Positions 33,500 through 43,669 are shown, counted from the first letter of the stretch. The stretch is DNA of 64,000 nt from Bacteroides fragilis (GCF_002849695.1 NZ_CP018937.1:682001-746000), one strand, 5' to 3'. The notes: generated by a model from the letters alone, not told the origin. Program-made: numbers and translations.

Positions 33500-36400
33500 T
33501 GCAAAATTATTTTAGCATCCAATTATTGCGGGTGGTAAAGTCTTCGCTTTGGCTGACCTCGAATAAAATACCAAGAACTATGCGACTATTTATTCTATTC
33601 CTAATTTGCTCTATGAGTTTTGTGCATGCCACAGATGTTTTTGCACAAAAGGTGGAGATCAGTATTGATATACATAATCAAACTGTAGAGAAAGTTCTGA
33701 AAGAAATAGAAAAGCAATCGGGCTTTGGCTTTTTCTTTAATAACAAACATGTTAACCTGAAAAGGATGGTTTCCGTTTCAGTTGACAAGAGTGATATATT
33801 TAAAGTGCTGGATGAAATCTTTGAAGGGACTAATGTGAAGTATTCCGTTTTGGATAAAAAGATTATTTTATCTACCGAAATGACATCGAAGCAACAACAA
33901 ACGGTAAGAGTTTCGGGAAGAGTGACGGATGTGAACGGAGAACCGGTGATTGGTGCCAGTGTCGTTGAGAAAGGGACAACAAACGGTATCATAACTAATT
34001 TAGAGGGAGAGTTCTCCTTATCAGTGAGTTCGGAGAAATCGGTGATTGAGATTTCTTATATCGGATATCAGACTCAGGAACTGAAAGTTGTTTCGGGAAA
34101 ACCATTGAGTGTTACGATGAAAGAAGATACCCGGGCTTTGGAAGAAGTGGTCGTGGTTGGATATGGTTCACAGAAGAAAGTGAACGTGATTGGTTCGATT
34201 GCTGCGGTGGATAGTAAGAAACTTGAATCCAGAACCGCTCCCAGCGTTTCGAATATGCTGACCGGACAACTATCCGGAGTAACAATTACACAATCGAGCG
34301 GTAATCCCGGACAAGATCAAGGTACAATTCGTGTACGTGGTGTCGGTTCTTTTGGAGCAACCCCCGATCCTTTGGTGCTGGTTGACGGACTTCCCGGTAG
34401 CTTGAATGATTTGAATCCAGCTGATATTGAGAGTATTTCAATCTTGAAAGATGCTTCCTCTGCTGCTATTTACGGTTCGCGTGCTGCGAACGGCGTTGTA
34501 CTTGTGAAAACCAAGGGTGGTCAAAAGGGCAAGGTTACTGTAAGTTATAACGGTTATGTCGGATTTAATCAGGCTACTGAATTACCTGAAATGTGTGATT
34601 CGTGGGAGTATGCCGAACTGTACAATAAAGCAATGGGCAAGGAGGTTTATACGGCAGAAGAGATTCAGAAATATAAAGATGGTTCCGATCCGTACAATTA
34701 TCCTAATGAACACTATCTGGACAAATTATTGGGTAACAAAGGGCTGCAAACCGGACATGAACTGACTGTGAACGGAGGCAATGATAAAACACAATATATG
34801 GTTTCCTTTGGCTATGTAAAACAGAACGGGCTGATGAAACACAATCACTATGATCGTTATAACGGCAGAGTGAATCTGACGACAGAATTGGCTAAAAACC
34901 TTACATTAACCACACGTTTAGGCGGTGTCGTTTCAAAAAGAAGCGAGCCTTCTACTCCGGGTGGAATGGATTCTGCAGGATTTAAAGCTTTTTCAAGCAA
35001 TGCACTTCGTTTCCCAGGATTGTGGGCTACCAAATTGGAAGATGGTTCGTACGGTTTAGGACCCAAGGTGCTTGGTACACCGTTGGCATGGTTGGATAGT
35101 GGTTCTTTTTATGATGAAAACTTTGATAAATTCCGTTCTAATGTAGAGTTGGCGTTTACACCGGTGAAAGGTTTAACTTTGAAAGCTATCGGAGGATATA
35201 ATTATACCGGTCAGCAGATTCGTCACTATCGTTCGGCTATGGAGATTACAGGCGGTAAAAAGTTGGGTCCTTCTTCTCTGTCGGATACCATGTATAAAAC
35301 GGTCTATAAAACGTTTCAGGCATTGGCAGATTACAATGTGAAATTCAGCAAGAATGATTTGTCTGTATTAGTCGGTTATACTTGGGAAGATGAATCGCAG
35401 AGAACCGTAGGAGGAAGCCGCCTGAATTTCCCATCGGATGAAGTCCCCTACCTGAACGCCGGAGGAGCTGATGGGCAAACCAATTCCGGTGGAGGCTACG
35501 ATTGGGCCATTATGTCTGTTTTCGGACGTTTGACTTATAATTATGACCAACGCTATTTGTTTGAAACCACGATGCGCTATGATGGTTCTTCCCGTTTCCC
35601 GACAGATAATAAATTTGGTTTCTTTCCATCTGTTGCCGCAGGATGGCGTTTATCGGAGGAGCAATTTTTCAAAGAAGCAGAGTCACTGAGCTTTATTGAT
35701 AATCTGAAGCTGAAAGCATCATACGGTATTCTGGGTAATAACAATATTGGTAACTATCCTTATCAGTCTACTTATGCTCTTGGAAAAGCAATGAACTATG
35801 TATTCGGGGGTGTTTATACTCAGGGTGCCGCAGTGACTACCTATGTTGATCCGACTCTAAAATGGGAAAAGACCCGTACTACGGATGTCGGTATCGAGAC
35901 TGCTTTCTGGAAGAACAAACTGACGTTTAATGCAGCTTATTTCTATCGTAAGACAACAGACATCCTGTATAAACCGAGCGCAAGTTATTCTTCTATTTTC
36001 GGTCTTGCACTTTCGCAAGTCAACACGGGAAGTCTTGAAAACAAGGGATGGGAGTTTGAAATAGGGCACCAGAATAAGGTTGGTGAATTTAGTTATCATG
36101 TTAACGGAAACTTTTCCATTATCAAGAATAAAGTGATCAGTCTGGGTGTAGGAGATGTGGAGCAAAAGAGTGGAATGATAGGTAATGGTAGCAATCTGTT
36201 CCTGGGTTATCCGATGAATATGTTTTACGGTTATAAGACGGATGGCGTATTCTTGACTGATGAAGAAGTAAAAGAATGGCATGATCAGAGTAAGATTGCT
36301 CCTAACTCCAAAGCGGGTGATTTGCGTTATGTGGATATTTCCGGTGACGGAAAGGTGGATGAAGCCGATAAAGCTTATTTGGGATCGAAGATACCTCAAT

Positions 36401-36879
36401 ATACATTTGGTTTAGGATTGGGTGCCGAATACAAAGGATTCGATTTTAATATATTGCTTCAAGGAGTGGCCAAAGTAAAAGGACAGTTGACTAATTATGC
36501 CGGTTATGCTTTCTTCCAGGAAGGTAATATCCAGAAATGGCAGGCAGAAGAGACCTGGACGAATAATCAGTCGAACCGGTATCCTAAGTATCCCCGTCTC
36601 GAGGTGATGTCGAATGCGGGTAGCAACAATACGCTGGGTTCTGACTTCTGGATTCTGGATGCCTCTTATCTCAAAGTGAGAAATATCCAGTTAGGATATA
36701 CATTGCCCAAACATATCACTCAGAAGTTCGGTTCCTCCAACCTTCGTTTTTATATATCACTTGATAATCCATTCTCCATCAGCGGATATCGTAAAGGCTG
36801 GGATCCGGAAATTAATACAGACGGTAGTTATTATCCTATTCTGTCAACTTATACATTTGGTTTAACCTTAAAATTTTGA
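33499..36879 (+). CDS. SusC/RagA TonB-dependent transporter (second locus, intact)
   Basis: Outer-membrane transporter of 1126 aa. A long N-terminal lead precedes the signal peptide (from M28, MRLFILFLICSMSFVHA). Then an STN domain (about 52-118) that contacts FecR, a carboxypeptidase-regulatory-like domain (about 138-210), the plug with LEEVVVVGYGSQKKVNVIGSI (about 213) and VLVDGLPGSLNDLNPADIESI, and the barrel ending YTFGLTLKF. It works with SusD (7 bp downstream) and TonB-ExbBD to import oligosaccharides and report them to the sigma factor. The start region is covered by a predicted antisense RNA. Confidence 0.95.
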   Translation: MQNYFSIQLLRVVKSSLWLTSNKIPRTMRLFILFLICSMSFVHATDVFAQKVEISIDIHNQTVEKVLKEIEKQSGFGFFFNNKHVNLKRMVSVSVDKSDIFKVLDEIFEGTNVKYSVLDKKIILSTEMTSKQQQTVRVSGRVTDVNGEPVIGASVVEKGTTNGIITNLEGEFSLSVSSEKSVIEISYIGYQTQELKVVSGKPLSVTMKEDTRALEEVVVVGYGSQKKVNVIGSIAAVDSKKLESRTAPSVSNMLTGQLSGVTITQSSGNPGQDQGTIRVRGVGSFGATPDPLVLVDGLPGSLNDLNPADIESISILKDASSAAIYGSRAANGVVLVKTKGGQKGKVTVSYNGYVGFNQATELPEMCDSWEYAELYNKAMGKEVYTAEEIQKYKDGSDPYNYPNEHYLDKLLGNKGLQTGHELTVNGGNDKTQYMVSFGYVKQNGLMKHNHYDRYNGRVNLTTELAKNLTLTTRLGGVVSKRSEPSTPGGMDSAGFKAFSSNALRFPGLWATKLEDGSYGLGPKVLGTPLAWLDSGSFYDENFDKFRSNVELAFTPVKGLTLKAIGGYNYTGQQIRHYRSAMEITGGKKLGPSSLSDTMYKTVYKTFQALADYNVKFSKNDLSVLVGYTWEDESQRTVGGSRLNFPSDEVPYLNAGGADGQTNSGGGYDWAIMSVFGRLTYNYDQRYLFETTMRYDGSSRFPTDNKFGFFPSVAAGWRLSEEQFFKEAESLSFIDNLKLKASYGILGNNNIGNYPYQSTYALGKAMNYVFGGVYTQGAAVTTYVDPTLKWEKTRTTDVGIETAFWKNKLTFNAAYFYRKTTDILYKPSASYSSIFGLALSQVNTGSLENKGWEFEIGHQNKVGEFSYHVNGNFSIIKNKVISLGVGDVEQKSGMIGNGSNLFLGYPMNMFYGYKTDGVFLTDEEVKEWHDQSKIAPNSKAGDLRYVDISGDGKVDEADKAYLGSKIPQYTFGLGLGAEYKGFDFNILLQGVAKVKGQLTNYAGYAFFQEGNIQKWQAEETWTNNQSNRYPKYPRLEVMSNAGSNNTLGSDFWILDASYLKVRNIQLGYTLPKHITQKFGSSNLRFYISLDNPFSISGYRKGWDPEINTDGSYYPILSTYTFGLTLKF

Positions 36880-36885
36880 TGTAAG

Positions 36886-38526
36886 ATGAAGAGTTTAAAA
36901 TATATAGTAGCATTGGCATTGGCGGCAGGACTGTTTCAAGCTTGTGATTTAGAGCGCTATCCACTGACAGACTTGTCCGAAGAGACTTTTTGGAATAGCG
37001 AATCGAATGCGGAACTGGCATTGACTTCTCTTTATAGAGGAAGTCTGACAGACGGCGTAGAGTATAACCCTTCGGATTGGTGGTCCTATCACGGAATGAT
37101 TATGATGGAGCATCTTTCGGATAACGCTTTTGACCGTCGGGGTGAGAACAATCCTTTCTTTAAGATTTCAAGTGGAAACCTGACTGCGGACAATGCTTTT
37201 ATTAAAAGATATTGGGAAACGTCTTATAAGCGAATCGGTTATTGTAACCGTTTCCTGGTCGGCATCCAGAATAGCTCGGAATCGGAAAAGAAAACACGGA
37301 TGATTGCGGAAGCCCGTTTTCTGCGTGCGACACAGTATTTTTATCTTGCCAGCTACTTCAAGGATGTTCCTTTGGTAGAGAATGTGCTGACGGGTGAAGA
37401 AGCCAACAATGTGACAAAGACTTCACAAGCCGATATCCTGAAATGGTGTGTAACCGAATTTACTGCAGCTGCGGCCGATTTGCCCCGTTTCTCCGCCATT
37501 CCGGCGGGAGAAGCCGGACGTGCTTGTAAACAGGCGGCCCTTGCTTTTCTCGGACGTACCTGCATGTTGCAGAAAGATTGGAAAAGTGGAGCAAAGGCTT
37601 TCCACGATATTATGGAATTGGGAGATAATGCGATAAACGCCAACTATCAGGAGCTGTTTTATCCTTCTACCGGAACTTCGAACAAGGAGAATATTTTCTA
37701 CATCCAGTATCTGGAAAACTATCTGGGTACCGGTCTGCCGCAGCATGCACTTTCTGCCAAAGACGGGGGCTGGAGCCTGGTCAATCCGGCTGCTGATTTA
37801 TACGAATCGTATGAATTTAAGGATGGAACTCCTTTCAGCTATGATGATCCGAGATATGACCCGTCTAATTTAGGAAAGGATCGCGATCCGCGTCTGGATT
37901 ATACAATTTACTATAATGGTGCCATCTTTATGGGTACAGAGTATAAGATGAGTCCTGACTATAGTGCAGCCAAGAAAGAGAAGCTCGATTATACGAGCGA
38001 GGCTTCCAGAACCGGCTTTATGATGAGGAAATATTTTGAAGAATCGACACCTATAAACGATGTACAGAGCGCAAACGGACTGACTCCGATTATTCGTTAT
38101 GCCGAAGTGTTGTTGGGATATCTGGAATGTCTGGTTGAAGATAATCAAACGATCACTCAGGGAACATTGGACGAGACAATCAATGCAGTGAGAGGTCGGG
38201 CCAGTGTGAAGATGCCTGTTATTACCGAAGTGAATCCGGCTAAACTTCGTGAGATCGTGCGTCACGAACGTCGCATTGAGTTGGCTATGGAAGGTATTCG
38301 CTACTGGGATATCATGCGATGGGGGATTGCACATGAAGTGTTGTCCCAGAAAATATGGGGTGCTCCCTATCCAAATTCAACTCAGTATGCAACAACGACC
38401 AAGGAGGTTGATCCGACAGGGAAGTGCCGTTGGTATGTTGGAAAACGTGCTTTCCGCAATCCGACAGATTATACATGGCCGATTCCACAGTCTGAACAGA
38501 ATATTAATCCTAATTTACGCGACTAA
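36886..38526 (+). CDS. SusD/RagB-like outer-membrane lipoprotein (second locus)
   Basis: A 546-aa glycan-binding lipoprotein: signal LALAAGLFQACD (C20), SusD-like N-terminal domain (RYPLTDLSEETFWNSESNAELAL split by the usual helices), TPR-like core, and the closing ERRIELAMEGIRYWDIMRWG typical of the RagB/SusD family C-terminal domain. It starts 7 bases after susC. This is the classical SusD branch, unlike the SusD-like_2 type at 27616. Confidence 0.94.
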   Translation: MKSLKYIVALALAAGLFQACDLERYPLTDLSEETFWNSESNAELALTSLYRGSLTDGVEYNPSDWWSYHGMIMMEHLSDNAFDRRGENNPFFKISSGNLTADNAFIKRYWETSYKRIGYCNRFLVGIQNSSESEKKTRMIAEARFLRATQYFYLASYFKDVPLVENVLTGEEANNVTKTSQADILKWCVTEFTAAAADLPRFSAIPAGEAGRACKQAALAFLGRTCMLQKDWKSGAKAFHDIMELGDNAINANYQELFYPSTGTSNKENIFYIQYLENYLGTGLPQHALSAKDGGWSLVNPAADLYESYEFKDGTPFSYDDPRYDPSNLGKDRDPRLDYTIYYNGAIFMGTEYKMSPDYSAAKKEKLDYTSEASRTGFMMRKYFEESTPINDVQSANGLTPIIRYAEVLLGYLECLVEDNQTITQGTLDETINAVRGRASVKMPVITEVNPAKLREIVRHERRIELAMEGIRYWDIMRWGIAHEVLSQKIWGAPYPNSTQYATTTKEVDPTGKCRWYVGKRAFRNPTDYTWPIPQSEQNINPNLRD

Positions 38527-38542
38527 TTTAATAGCTTAAGTA

Positions 38543-40108
38543 ATGAGACAATATGTATTATTGGCTTGTCTCTCTCCGGTAGCATGCCTGATGGCTGCTA
38601 CCGGTCAGAAGGGAGGGAAAGCCCAACAAAAAGTTAACGATCGGAAGCTCCCCAATGTTGTGTTTATCTATGCTGATGACCTCGGCTATGGTGATTTGGA
38701 ATGTTACGGTGCAAAGAATGTGCAGACACCCCATGTAAATCGTTTGGCAGCTGAGGGGATCCGCTTTAATAATGCCCATGCTACAGCAGCTACAAGTACC
38801 CCATCCCGTTATTCCATGCTTACCGGAGAGTATGCCTGGCGTCGTCCGGGCACGGATATTGCGGCAGGCAATGCAGGGATGATTATCCGCCCCGAGCGTT
38901 ATACGATGGCTGACATGTTTAAAAACGCCGGTTATGCTACTGCTGCTATCGGCAAATGGCATTTAGGATTGGGAGATAAGGATGGGGAACAAGATTGGAA
39001 TGCTCCGTTGCCGACTGCTTTAGGAGATATCGGTTTTGATTATTCCTATATAATGGCTGCAACCGCTGATCGTGTTCCGTGTGTTTTTATAGAAAATGGT
39101 AAGGTGGCCAATTATGATCCCTCTGCTCCGATTGAGGTCAGTTATCGTAAACCGATTGAAGGAGAACCATTGGGAAAGGATCACCCGGAGTTGTTGTTCA
39201 ATCTGAAGTCAAGCCATGGACATGATATGGCTATTGTCAATGGCATTGGTCGTATCGGATATATGAAAGGGGGAGGCAAGGCCTTGTGGAAAGACGAGAA
39301 TATTGCTGATTCGATAACTTCACATGCCATAGGTTTCATTCGTGAGCATAAGGACGAGCCGTTCTTTATGTATTTTGCGACGAACGATGTTCATGTCCCT
39401 CGTTTTCCGCACGATCGCTTCCGTGGTAAAAATCCGATGGGATTGCGCGGAGATGCAATAGTCCAGTTTGACTGGAGTGTAGGTCAGATTATGGATACGC
39501 TTGATAAGCTGGGATTATCAGAAAATACCCTCATTATACTGTCCAGTGATAACGGGCCGGTTGTTGATGATGGCTATCAGGATCGGGCAGAGGAGTTGCT
39601 GAACGGGCATAGTCCCGCAGGACCGTTACGTGGTAATAAGTACAGTGCTTTTGAAGGTGGAACCCGTATTCCCGCTATTGTCCGGTGGCCGAAGGGAGCT
39701 GCTTCAGCCGAGGTTTCCAATGCTTTAGTTTCACAAATTGATTGGTTTGCTTCTTTGGCTTCATTGGTTGGAGCAGGGCTACCCAAAGGAGCGGCACCTG
39801 ACAGTTTTAACTTTCTGGATACTTGGTTAGGCAAGAATCAGTCCGATCGTCCATGGGTGATAGAGCAGGCTTCAAATCACACTTTGTCGGTCCGTACCAA
39901 AGATTGGAAGTATATTGAGCCGAATGACGGACCTGCCATGATTACCTGGGGACCTAAAATAGAAACCGGTAATTTGAGTACCCCCCAATTATATCATGTA
40001 GCAGATGATGTGGCGGAACGGAAGAACGAAGCTTCTTTATATCCGGAGCGGGTTTTTGAGTTGCAGAATATATTAAGGCATGTCCGGATGAAAAATCTGA
40101 AACCTTAG
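38543..40108 (+). CDS. Ser-type sulfatase, S1 family (first of two)
   Basis: A 521-aa exported sulfatase. Signal peptide (LLACLSPVACLMAATG), the metal-binding DDLGYGDLECYG (D45-D46), and the catalytic signature S85-T-P-S-R, where Ser85 must be oxidised to formylglycine by an anaerobic maturase (anSME) encoded elsewhere. Also GKWHLG (about 136) and SDNGPVVDDGY (about 335). It probably removes sulfate from a host or algal glycan imported by the adjacent SusCD. It starts 17 bases after susD, in the same operon. Confidence 0.92.
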   Translation: MRQYVLLACLSPVACLMAATGQKGGKAQQKVNDRKLPNVVFIYADDLGYGDLECYGAKNVQTPHVNRLAAEGIRFNNAHATAATSTPSRYSMLTGEYAWRRPGTDIAAGNAGMIIRPERYTMADMFKNAGYATAAIGKWHLGLGDKDGEQDWNAPLPTALGDIGFDYSYIMAATADRVPCVFIENGKVANYDPSAPIEVSYRKPIEGEPLGKDHPELLFNLKSSHGHDMAIVNGIGRIGYMKGGGKALWKDENIADSITSHAIGFIREHKDEPFFMYFATNDVHVPRFPHDRFRGKNPMGLRGDAIVQFDWSVGQIMDTLDKLGLSENTLIILSSDNGPVVDDGYQDRAEELLNGHSPAGPLRGNKYSAFEGGTRIPAIVRWPKGAASAEVSNALVSQIDWFASLASLVGAGLPKGAAPDSFNFLDTWLGKNQSDRPWVIEQASNHTLSVRTKDWKYIEPNDGPAMITWGPKIETGNLSTPQLYHVADDVAERKNEASLYPERVFELQNILRHVRMKNLKP

Positions 40109-40129
40109 AAAACTTCTTGGCAGAAACAG

Positions 40130-40172
40130 GATGCCGTCTTAATGATAATATCGTTGAGGCGGCATCTTTTTT
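40130..40172 (+). terminator. Intrinsic terminator between the sulfatase genes
   Basis: GATGCCGTCTTAA (40130-40142) pairs with TTGAGGCGGCATC (40154-40166), followed by six Ts. It closes the fecR-susC-susD-sulfatase operon. Confidence 0.85.
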
Positions 40173-40226
40173 AGATGTGCTTTATATTTAATTTCATTAT
40201 TTTCATGACAGAACAAGATTCTTGCC

Positions 40227-40234
40227 TATCTTTG
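40227..40234 (+). promoter_or_regulatory. Bacteroides -7 promoter element of the second sulfatase
   Basis: TATCTTTG; together with the preceding terminator it makes the second sulfatase a separate transcription unit. Confidence 0.65.
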
Positions 40235-40284
40235 TACTCAGGCTCCATTGACCTCATCAGAAATTACTCTTGAACAAATTTAAT

Positions 40285-41844
40285 ATGACAAACGAAAAAA
40301 TGAAGTTGCTAAACTGTACCTTAGGGGTGGTAGCGGGGGTATCTTTGCCGGCTACTGCTTTGGCCGGCGCGCCGCAGTCTGCACAAGAACAAACAGAAAA
40401 ACAGCCCAACATTATCCTGATTGTTGCCGATGACTTGGGATACGGAGACTTAAGTTGTTATGGTGCCCATCGAATACAGACTCCGGGCATGGACCGTATA
40501 GCCAATGAAGGTATTCGGTTTACACAGGGATTCTGTACCGCAGCTACGTCCACTCCGAGCCGTTATTCGGTCATGACAGGGAAGTATCCCTGGAGCAATG
40601 TCGAAGCTAAGATTTTGCCGGGTAATGCCGCGTTGATTATTGATCCACAGAAGATAACATTGCCAAAGCTGATGAAGCAGGCAGGGTATACTACCGGTTC
40701 TGTCGGTAAATGGCATATCGGTCTGGGAGACGGGCATGTAGATTGGAATAAGGAGGTACATCCCGGTGCTGCCGAGATCGGTTACGATTATTCATTCATT
40801 CAGGCAGCGACGAATGATCGTGTTCCTTGTGTTTTTCTGGAAAATGGAAAAGTGGTCGGGCTGGATCCGAATGACCCTCTTTATGTGGATTATCGGAAAA
40901 ATTTCCCTGGCGAACCCACCGGTAAAGACAATCCGGAGTTGTTGCGTATGCACCCCAGTGTGGGGCATGCAGGTTCCATCGTGAATGGGGTGCCTCGTAT
41001 TGGTTTCCAGAAAGGCGGTAAGGCGGCACAGTGGAAAGATGAAGAAATGGCAGGATTATTTCTGGATAAAGCCAAACAATTTGTTGATGAAAACAAGGAT
41101 AAACCTTTCTTTCTCTATTATGGACTTCATCAACCGCATGTACCTCGTGTGCCTAACGAACGTTTTGTCGGGAAGTCGGGTATGGGGCCTCGTGGCGACG
41201 TGATTCTGGAAGCTGATTGGTGTGTAGATCAATTTCTGAAAGAATTGGATAAACTGGGATTGGCAGAGAATACCATCGTGATTCTGACAAGTGACAACGG
41301 TCCGGTACTTGATGATGGCTACAAAGATGATGCTGTTGAATTGGTGGGTGATCACCAAATAGCCGGGCCCTTACGCGGGGGTAAAACAAGCATGTTTGAT
41401 GGGGGAACCCGTATACCATTTATGCTTCGCTGGCCGGCCAGGGTGAAGCCTCAGGTATCAGATGTATTTGTTTGCCAGATGGATCTATTAGCTTCATTTG
41501 CTTCACTTCTGGGACAAAGTTATCCGGATAAAGTGGATAGTCAGAATACGATGGATGCTTTTTTAGGTAAGAGTAAAAAGGGTCGTAAAGAGTTAGTGAT
41601 CGAAGGGATGTTCAATTATGCTTATCGTCAGGGTGACTGGGCACTGATTCCCCCTTATTATAATCCCTATAGTAAAGAAGACGGTGACTTTATCGGTTTA
41701 GGCTATGGCTATAAACTCTATAATCTGAAATCGGATATCGGTCAGCAGGAGAATCTGGCAGAGAAGTACCCTAAAAAGTTGGGTGAACTAATCAATCGTT
41801 TTGAATACCTGAAGGCGCATTCGGACAAGGTGACAAGGTATTGA
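40285..41844 (+). CDS. Ser-type sulfatase, S1 family (second of two)
   Basis: About 519 aa from ATG 40285 (the frame opens at TTG 40270). Signal peptide VVAGVSLPATALAG, DDLGYGDLSCYG metal site, catalytic S-T-P-S-R (Ser about residue 89), GKWHIGLGDGH and SDNGPVLDDGY. It resembles the sulfatase at 38543 along its whole length, so the pair is probably an old duplication with different positional specificity. It needs anSME maturation, for which no gene lies in this window. Single transcription unit. Confidence 0.91.
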   Translation: MTNEKMKLLNCTLGVVAGVSLPATALAGAPQSAQEQTEKQPNIILIVADDLGYGDLSCYGAHRIQTPGMDRIANEGIRFTQGFCTAATSTPSRYSVMTGKYPWSNVEAKILPGNAALIIDPQKITLPKLMKQAGYTTGSVGKWHIGLGDGHVDWNKEVHPGAAEIGYDYSFIQAATNDRVPCVFLENGKVVGLDPNDPLYVDYRKNFPGEPTGKDNPELLRMHPSVGHAGSIVNGVPRIGFQKGGKAAQWKDEEMAGLFLDKAKQFVDENKDKPFFLYYGLHQPHVPRVPNERFVGKSGMGPRGDVILEADWCVDQFLKELDKLGLAENTIVILTSDNGPVLDDGYKDDAVELVGDHQIAGPLRGGKTSMFDGGTRIPFMLRWPARVKPQVSDVFVCQMDLLASFASLLGQSYPDKVDSQNTMDAFLGKSKKGRKELVIEGMFNYAYRQGDWALIPPYYNPYSKEDGDFIGLGYGYKLYNLKSDIGQQENLAEKYPKKLGELINRFEYLKAHSDKVTRY

Positions 41845-41875
41845 TTATCCATATGTCCGTCATGAACCCAATCCA

Positions 41876-41910
41876 AAAGAGGCTATTCGAATTATTCGGA
41901 TAGCCTCTTT
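41876..41910. terminator. Bidirectional terminator between convergent genes
   Basis: AAAGAGGCTATTCGAA pairs with TTCGGATAGCCTCTTT (one wobble, 3-nt loop), with A/T runs on both flanks. It serves the sulfatase (+) and the gene at 41938 (-). Confidence 0.85.
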
Positions 41911-41937
41911 CAGTTATATCACAAGGAGGGGGCGGAA

Positions 41938-42384
41938 CTATTTTTCCAATAAGTTTTTCAGAAAATCGTCCAGTTCTTTATCCAGCCCTTTCAGAAGTTC
42001 ATCATTTACTAACAGTGTATCATCGTCTACAAGCAAAAGGTCGGAGATCGTCTCTTTATCTTCGTCTACCAATACGAAAGAATAAGGTTTAAGGATAGTC
42101 AACTTATCGAAACTTCCACCTTCTTTCATACGGCAGAGCATGGTGCGGAAGATTCTTTCAGCATCTTCGTAAAAGTCATCTCCCTCGTAGGCTGTCCATT
42201 CATCAATGGTTACACTGGATAATTCTTCATCTTCATCATCATAGATGAAGAGCTCACCGGAATTTTGGTTCGGTTGAATATGGATATCTGTGACGATGGT
42301 CTGTTCGCATCCACAGGTATATTTGTTAATTGCTTTTTGAATCGCAGATTCGATAATGGCTTGTGACTGCTGACTAAGTTTCAT
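41938..42384 (-). CDS. Conserved hypothetical acidic protein
   Basis: Not recognised. 148 aa, soluble, very acidic, with no signal peptide or membrane helix. A CGCEQ cysteine pair near residues 24-26 follows an N-terminal helix. The middle is beta-rich (ELFIYDDEDEELSSVTIDEW) and the C-terminus is a charged helix (LLKGLDKELDDFLKNLLEK). It has its own promoter (TACCTTTG, 42417-42410 minus) and lies between a sulfatase and a DUF6340 gene; the context gives no clue to function. Confidence 0.7.
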   Translation of the reverse strand: MKLSQQSQAIIESAIQKAINKYTCGCEQTIVTDIHIQPNQNSGELFIYDDEDEELSSVTIDEWTAYEGDDFYEDAERIFRTMLCRMKEGGSFDKLTILKPYSFVLVDEDKETISDLLLVDDDTLLVNDELLKGLDKELDDFLKNLLEK

Positions 42385-42409
42385 ATCTTTTAGCTCTTTT
42401 TATTTAGCT

Positions 42410-42417
42410 CAAAGGTA
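42410..42417 (-). promoter_or_regulatory. Bacteroides -7 promoter element of the 41938 gene
   Basis: TACCTTTG on the minus strand, 26 bases before the ATG at 42384. Confidence 0.5.
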
Positions 42418-42448
42418 TAAAAAAAATAAGAACCCTTGCATGATTTCT

Positions 42449-43549
42449 TTAAAAATCATCATTAAATCTACTCATTTGGCCTTTAAGTTTGCCTAATCCC
42501 TCGGCCCTTTCCTTCAATTCGTTCACATAAAGGCTGGTCAGGTAGTAGTTGGGAATTCTGCTAAAGTCTATATCACTGCTCTTCAGTGAATCGATTTTAT
42601 CTATTTTACGTGCAAATTCCTGTGCTTTGATAGCCCATTTTTCTGCTTCTTCCACACTATCTTTCATTTCGTGGTATAGGGCCAGATTGAAAGCTGCACG
42701 CATTTTCTTTTTGTCATTTTTAGTTGCTTCGAAAGCTTGTTCCCAAAGTTTTGATGCTTTGTCCCATTCATTTTCTTTCACATAGACGGCTGCGTCGCGC
42801 ATTGCTACCGAGCCACTGATGAAGTAATAACGATAGGCTGTTTTCCAGTACGGCAGTATCTTGCTTACCGGAATGCTACCGGCAAACTCAGAGGATTCGC
42901 GAATCATTTGTTTGTCATCCGGGAGACGTGAGCGGACAAACGCTTCGGTATTTCCGTACTCTTCCCAAAAAATGCTGTCGTTGCTGTTGATCGTTACCAT
43001 CGGGCTTTTCCGTCCCGGAAGATAAATCTTCACCGTAGGATAGATTTTAGTATCTAATGTACCATAATAAGTGTTCCATTCGGGAATATAACTGAAAACA
43101 CGTGTTGATTTCATTTGCAAGTTTTCAAGTGAAATGATGAAATCAACACCTAAAGTCTGTGTCAAGGTCCGGACCTCTTCTTGGCTGAGGGTTGATTCAC
43201 GAGGTCTGAAGTCTCGTGCGCGCAGAGCCGAATCACAAATAACGACTTCGTTAAAATAATTCTGCTCAGCTATGGCTTTGGCCAGTGCCTCGGTAGTGAG
43301 CACGGGCTGGCCGTCGTGATAGGATACTGCCCGGCTGAGTTCATTTTTATCTTTTATTTTATTTTCTTTGGGAGGTAAGGTATTATCAGGTGTGGCACTG
43401 ACATTATTTACGATTGCCACCCGTTTCAACTCGTTAGGAAAACTGATTTCCGCAGGGAGCATATAATCAATGGAAAGTTGCTCAACAGTCTGGCAGGAAC
43501 TGAAAGACACAAGGAGCAATACGAACAGAATATACGGATATTTTGTCAT
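42449..43549 (-). CDS. DUF6340 family lipoprotein
   Basis: Bacteroidota lipoprotein of 366 aa: signal LFVLLLVSFSSCQ (C19), a beta-rich N-terminal domain (about 30-200, ISFPNELKRVAIVNN), and a helical TPR-like C-terminal part (about 245-345, AAVYVKENEWDKASKLWEQA). The role of the family is unknown; a periplasmic or outer-membrane position is likely. Promoter TATTTTTG (43585-43578 minus) lies 29 bases upstream. Confidence 0.75.
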   Translation of the reverse strand: MTKYPYILFVLLLVSFSSCQTVEQLSIDYMLPAEISFPNELKRVAIVNNVSATPDNTLPPKENKIKDKNELSRAVSYHDGQPVLTTEALAKAIAEQNYFNEVVICDSALRARDFRPRESTLSQEEVRTLTQTLGVDFIISLENLQMKSTRVFSYIPEWNTYYGTLDTKIYPTVKIYLPGRKSPMVTINSNDSIFWEEYGNTEAFVRSRLPDDKQMIRESSEFAGSIPVSKILPYWKTAYRYYFISGSVAMRDAAVYVKENEWDKASKLWEQAFEATKNDKKKMRAAFNLALYHEMKDSVEEAEKWAIKAQEFARKIDKIDSLKSSDIDFSRIPNYYLTSLYVNELKERAEGLGKLKGQMSRFNDDF

Positions 43550-43577
43550 AGCCTGTTTTTTTACTTTTCTGAAAGAA

Positions 43578-43585
43578 CAAAAATA
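43578..43585 (-). promoter_or_regulatory. Bacteroides -7 promoter element of the DUF6340 gene
   Basis: TATTTTTG on the minus strand, between the secA terminator and the ATG at 43549. Confidence 0.5.
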
Positions 43586-43604
43586 CGATTTTGATTGAAT
43601 ATAG

Positions 43605-43641
43605 AAAAGCCTCGAACAGTTTTTAACCGTTCAAGGCTTTT
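43605..43641 (-). terminator. Intrinsic terminator after secA
   Basis: On the minus strand AAAAGCCTTGAAC pairs with GTTCGAGGCTTTT; one position is a U-G pair only in minus-strand RNA, which fits the direction of secA. Confidence 0.8.
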
Positions 43642-43669
43642 ATTAAGGAGTTACGGGTTCTTTATATAC

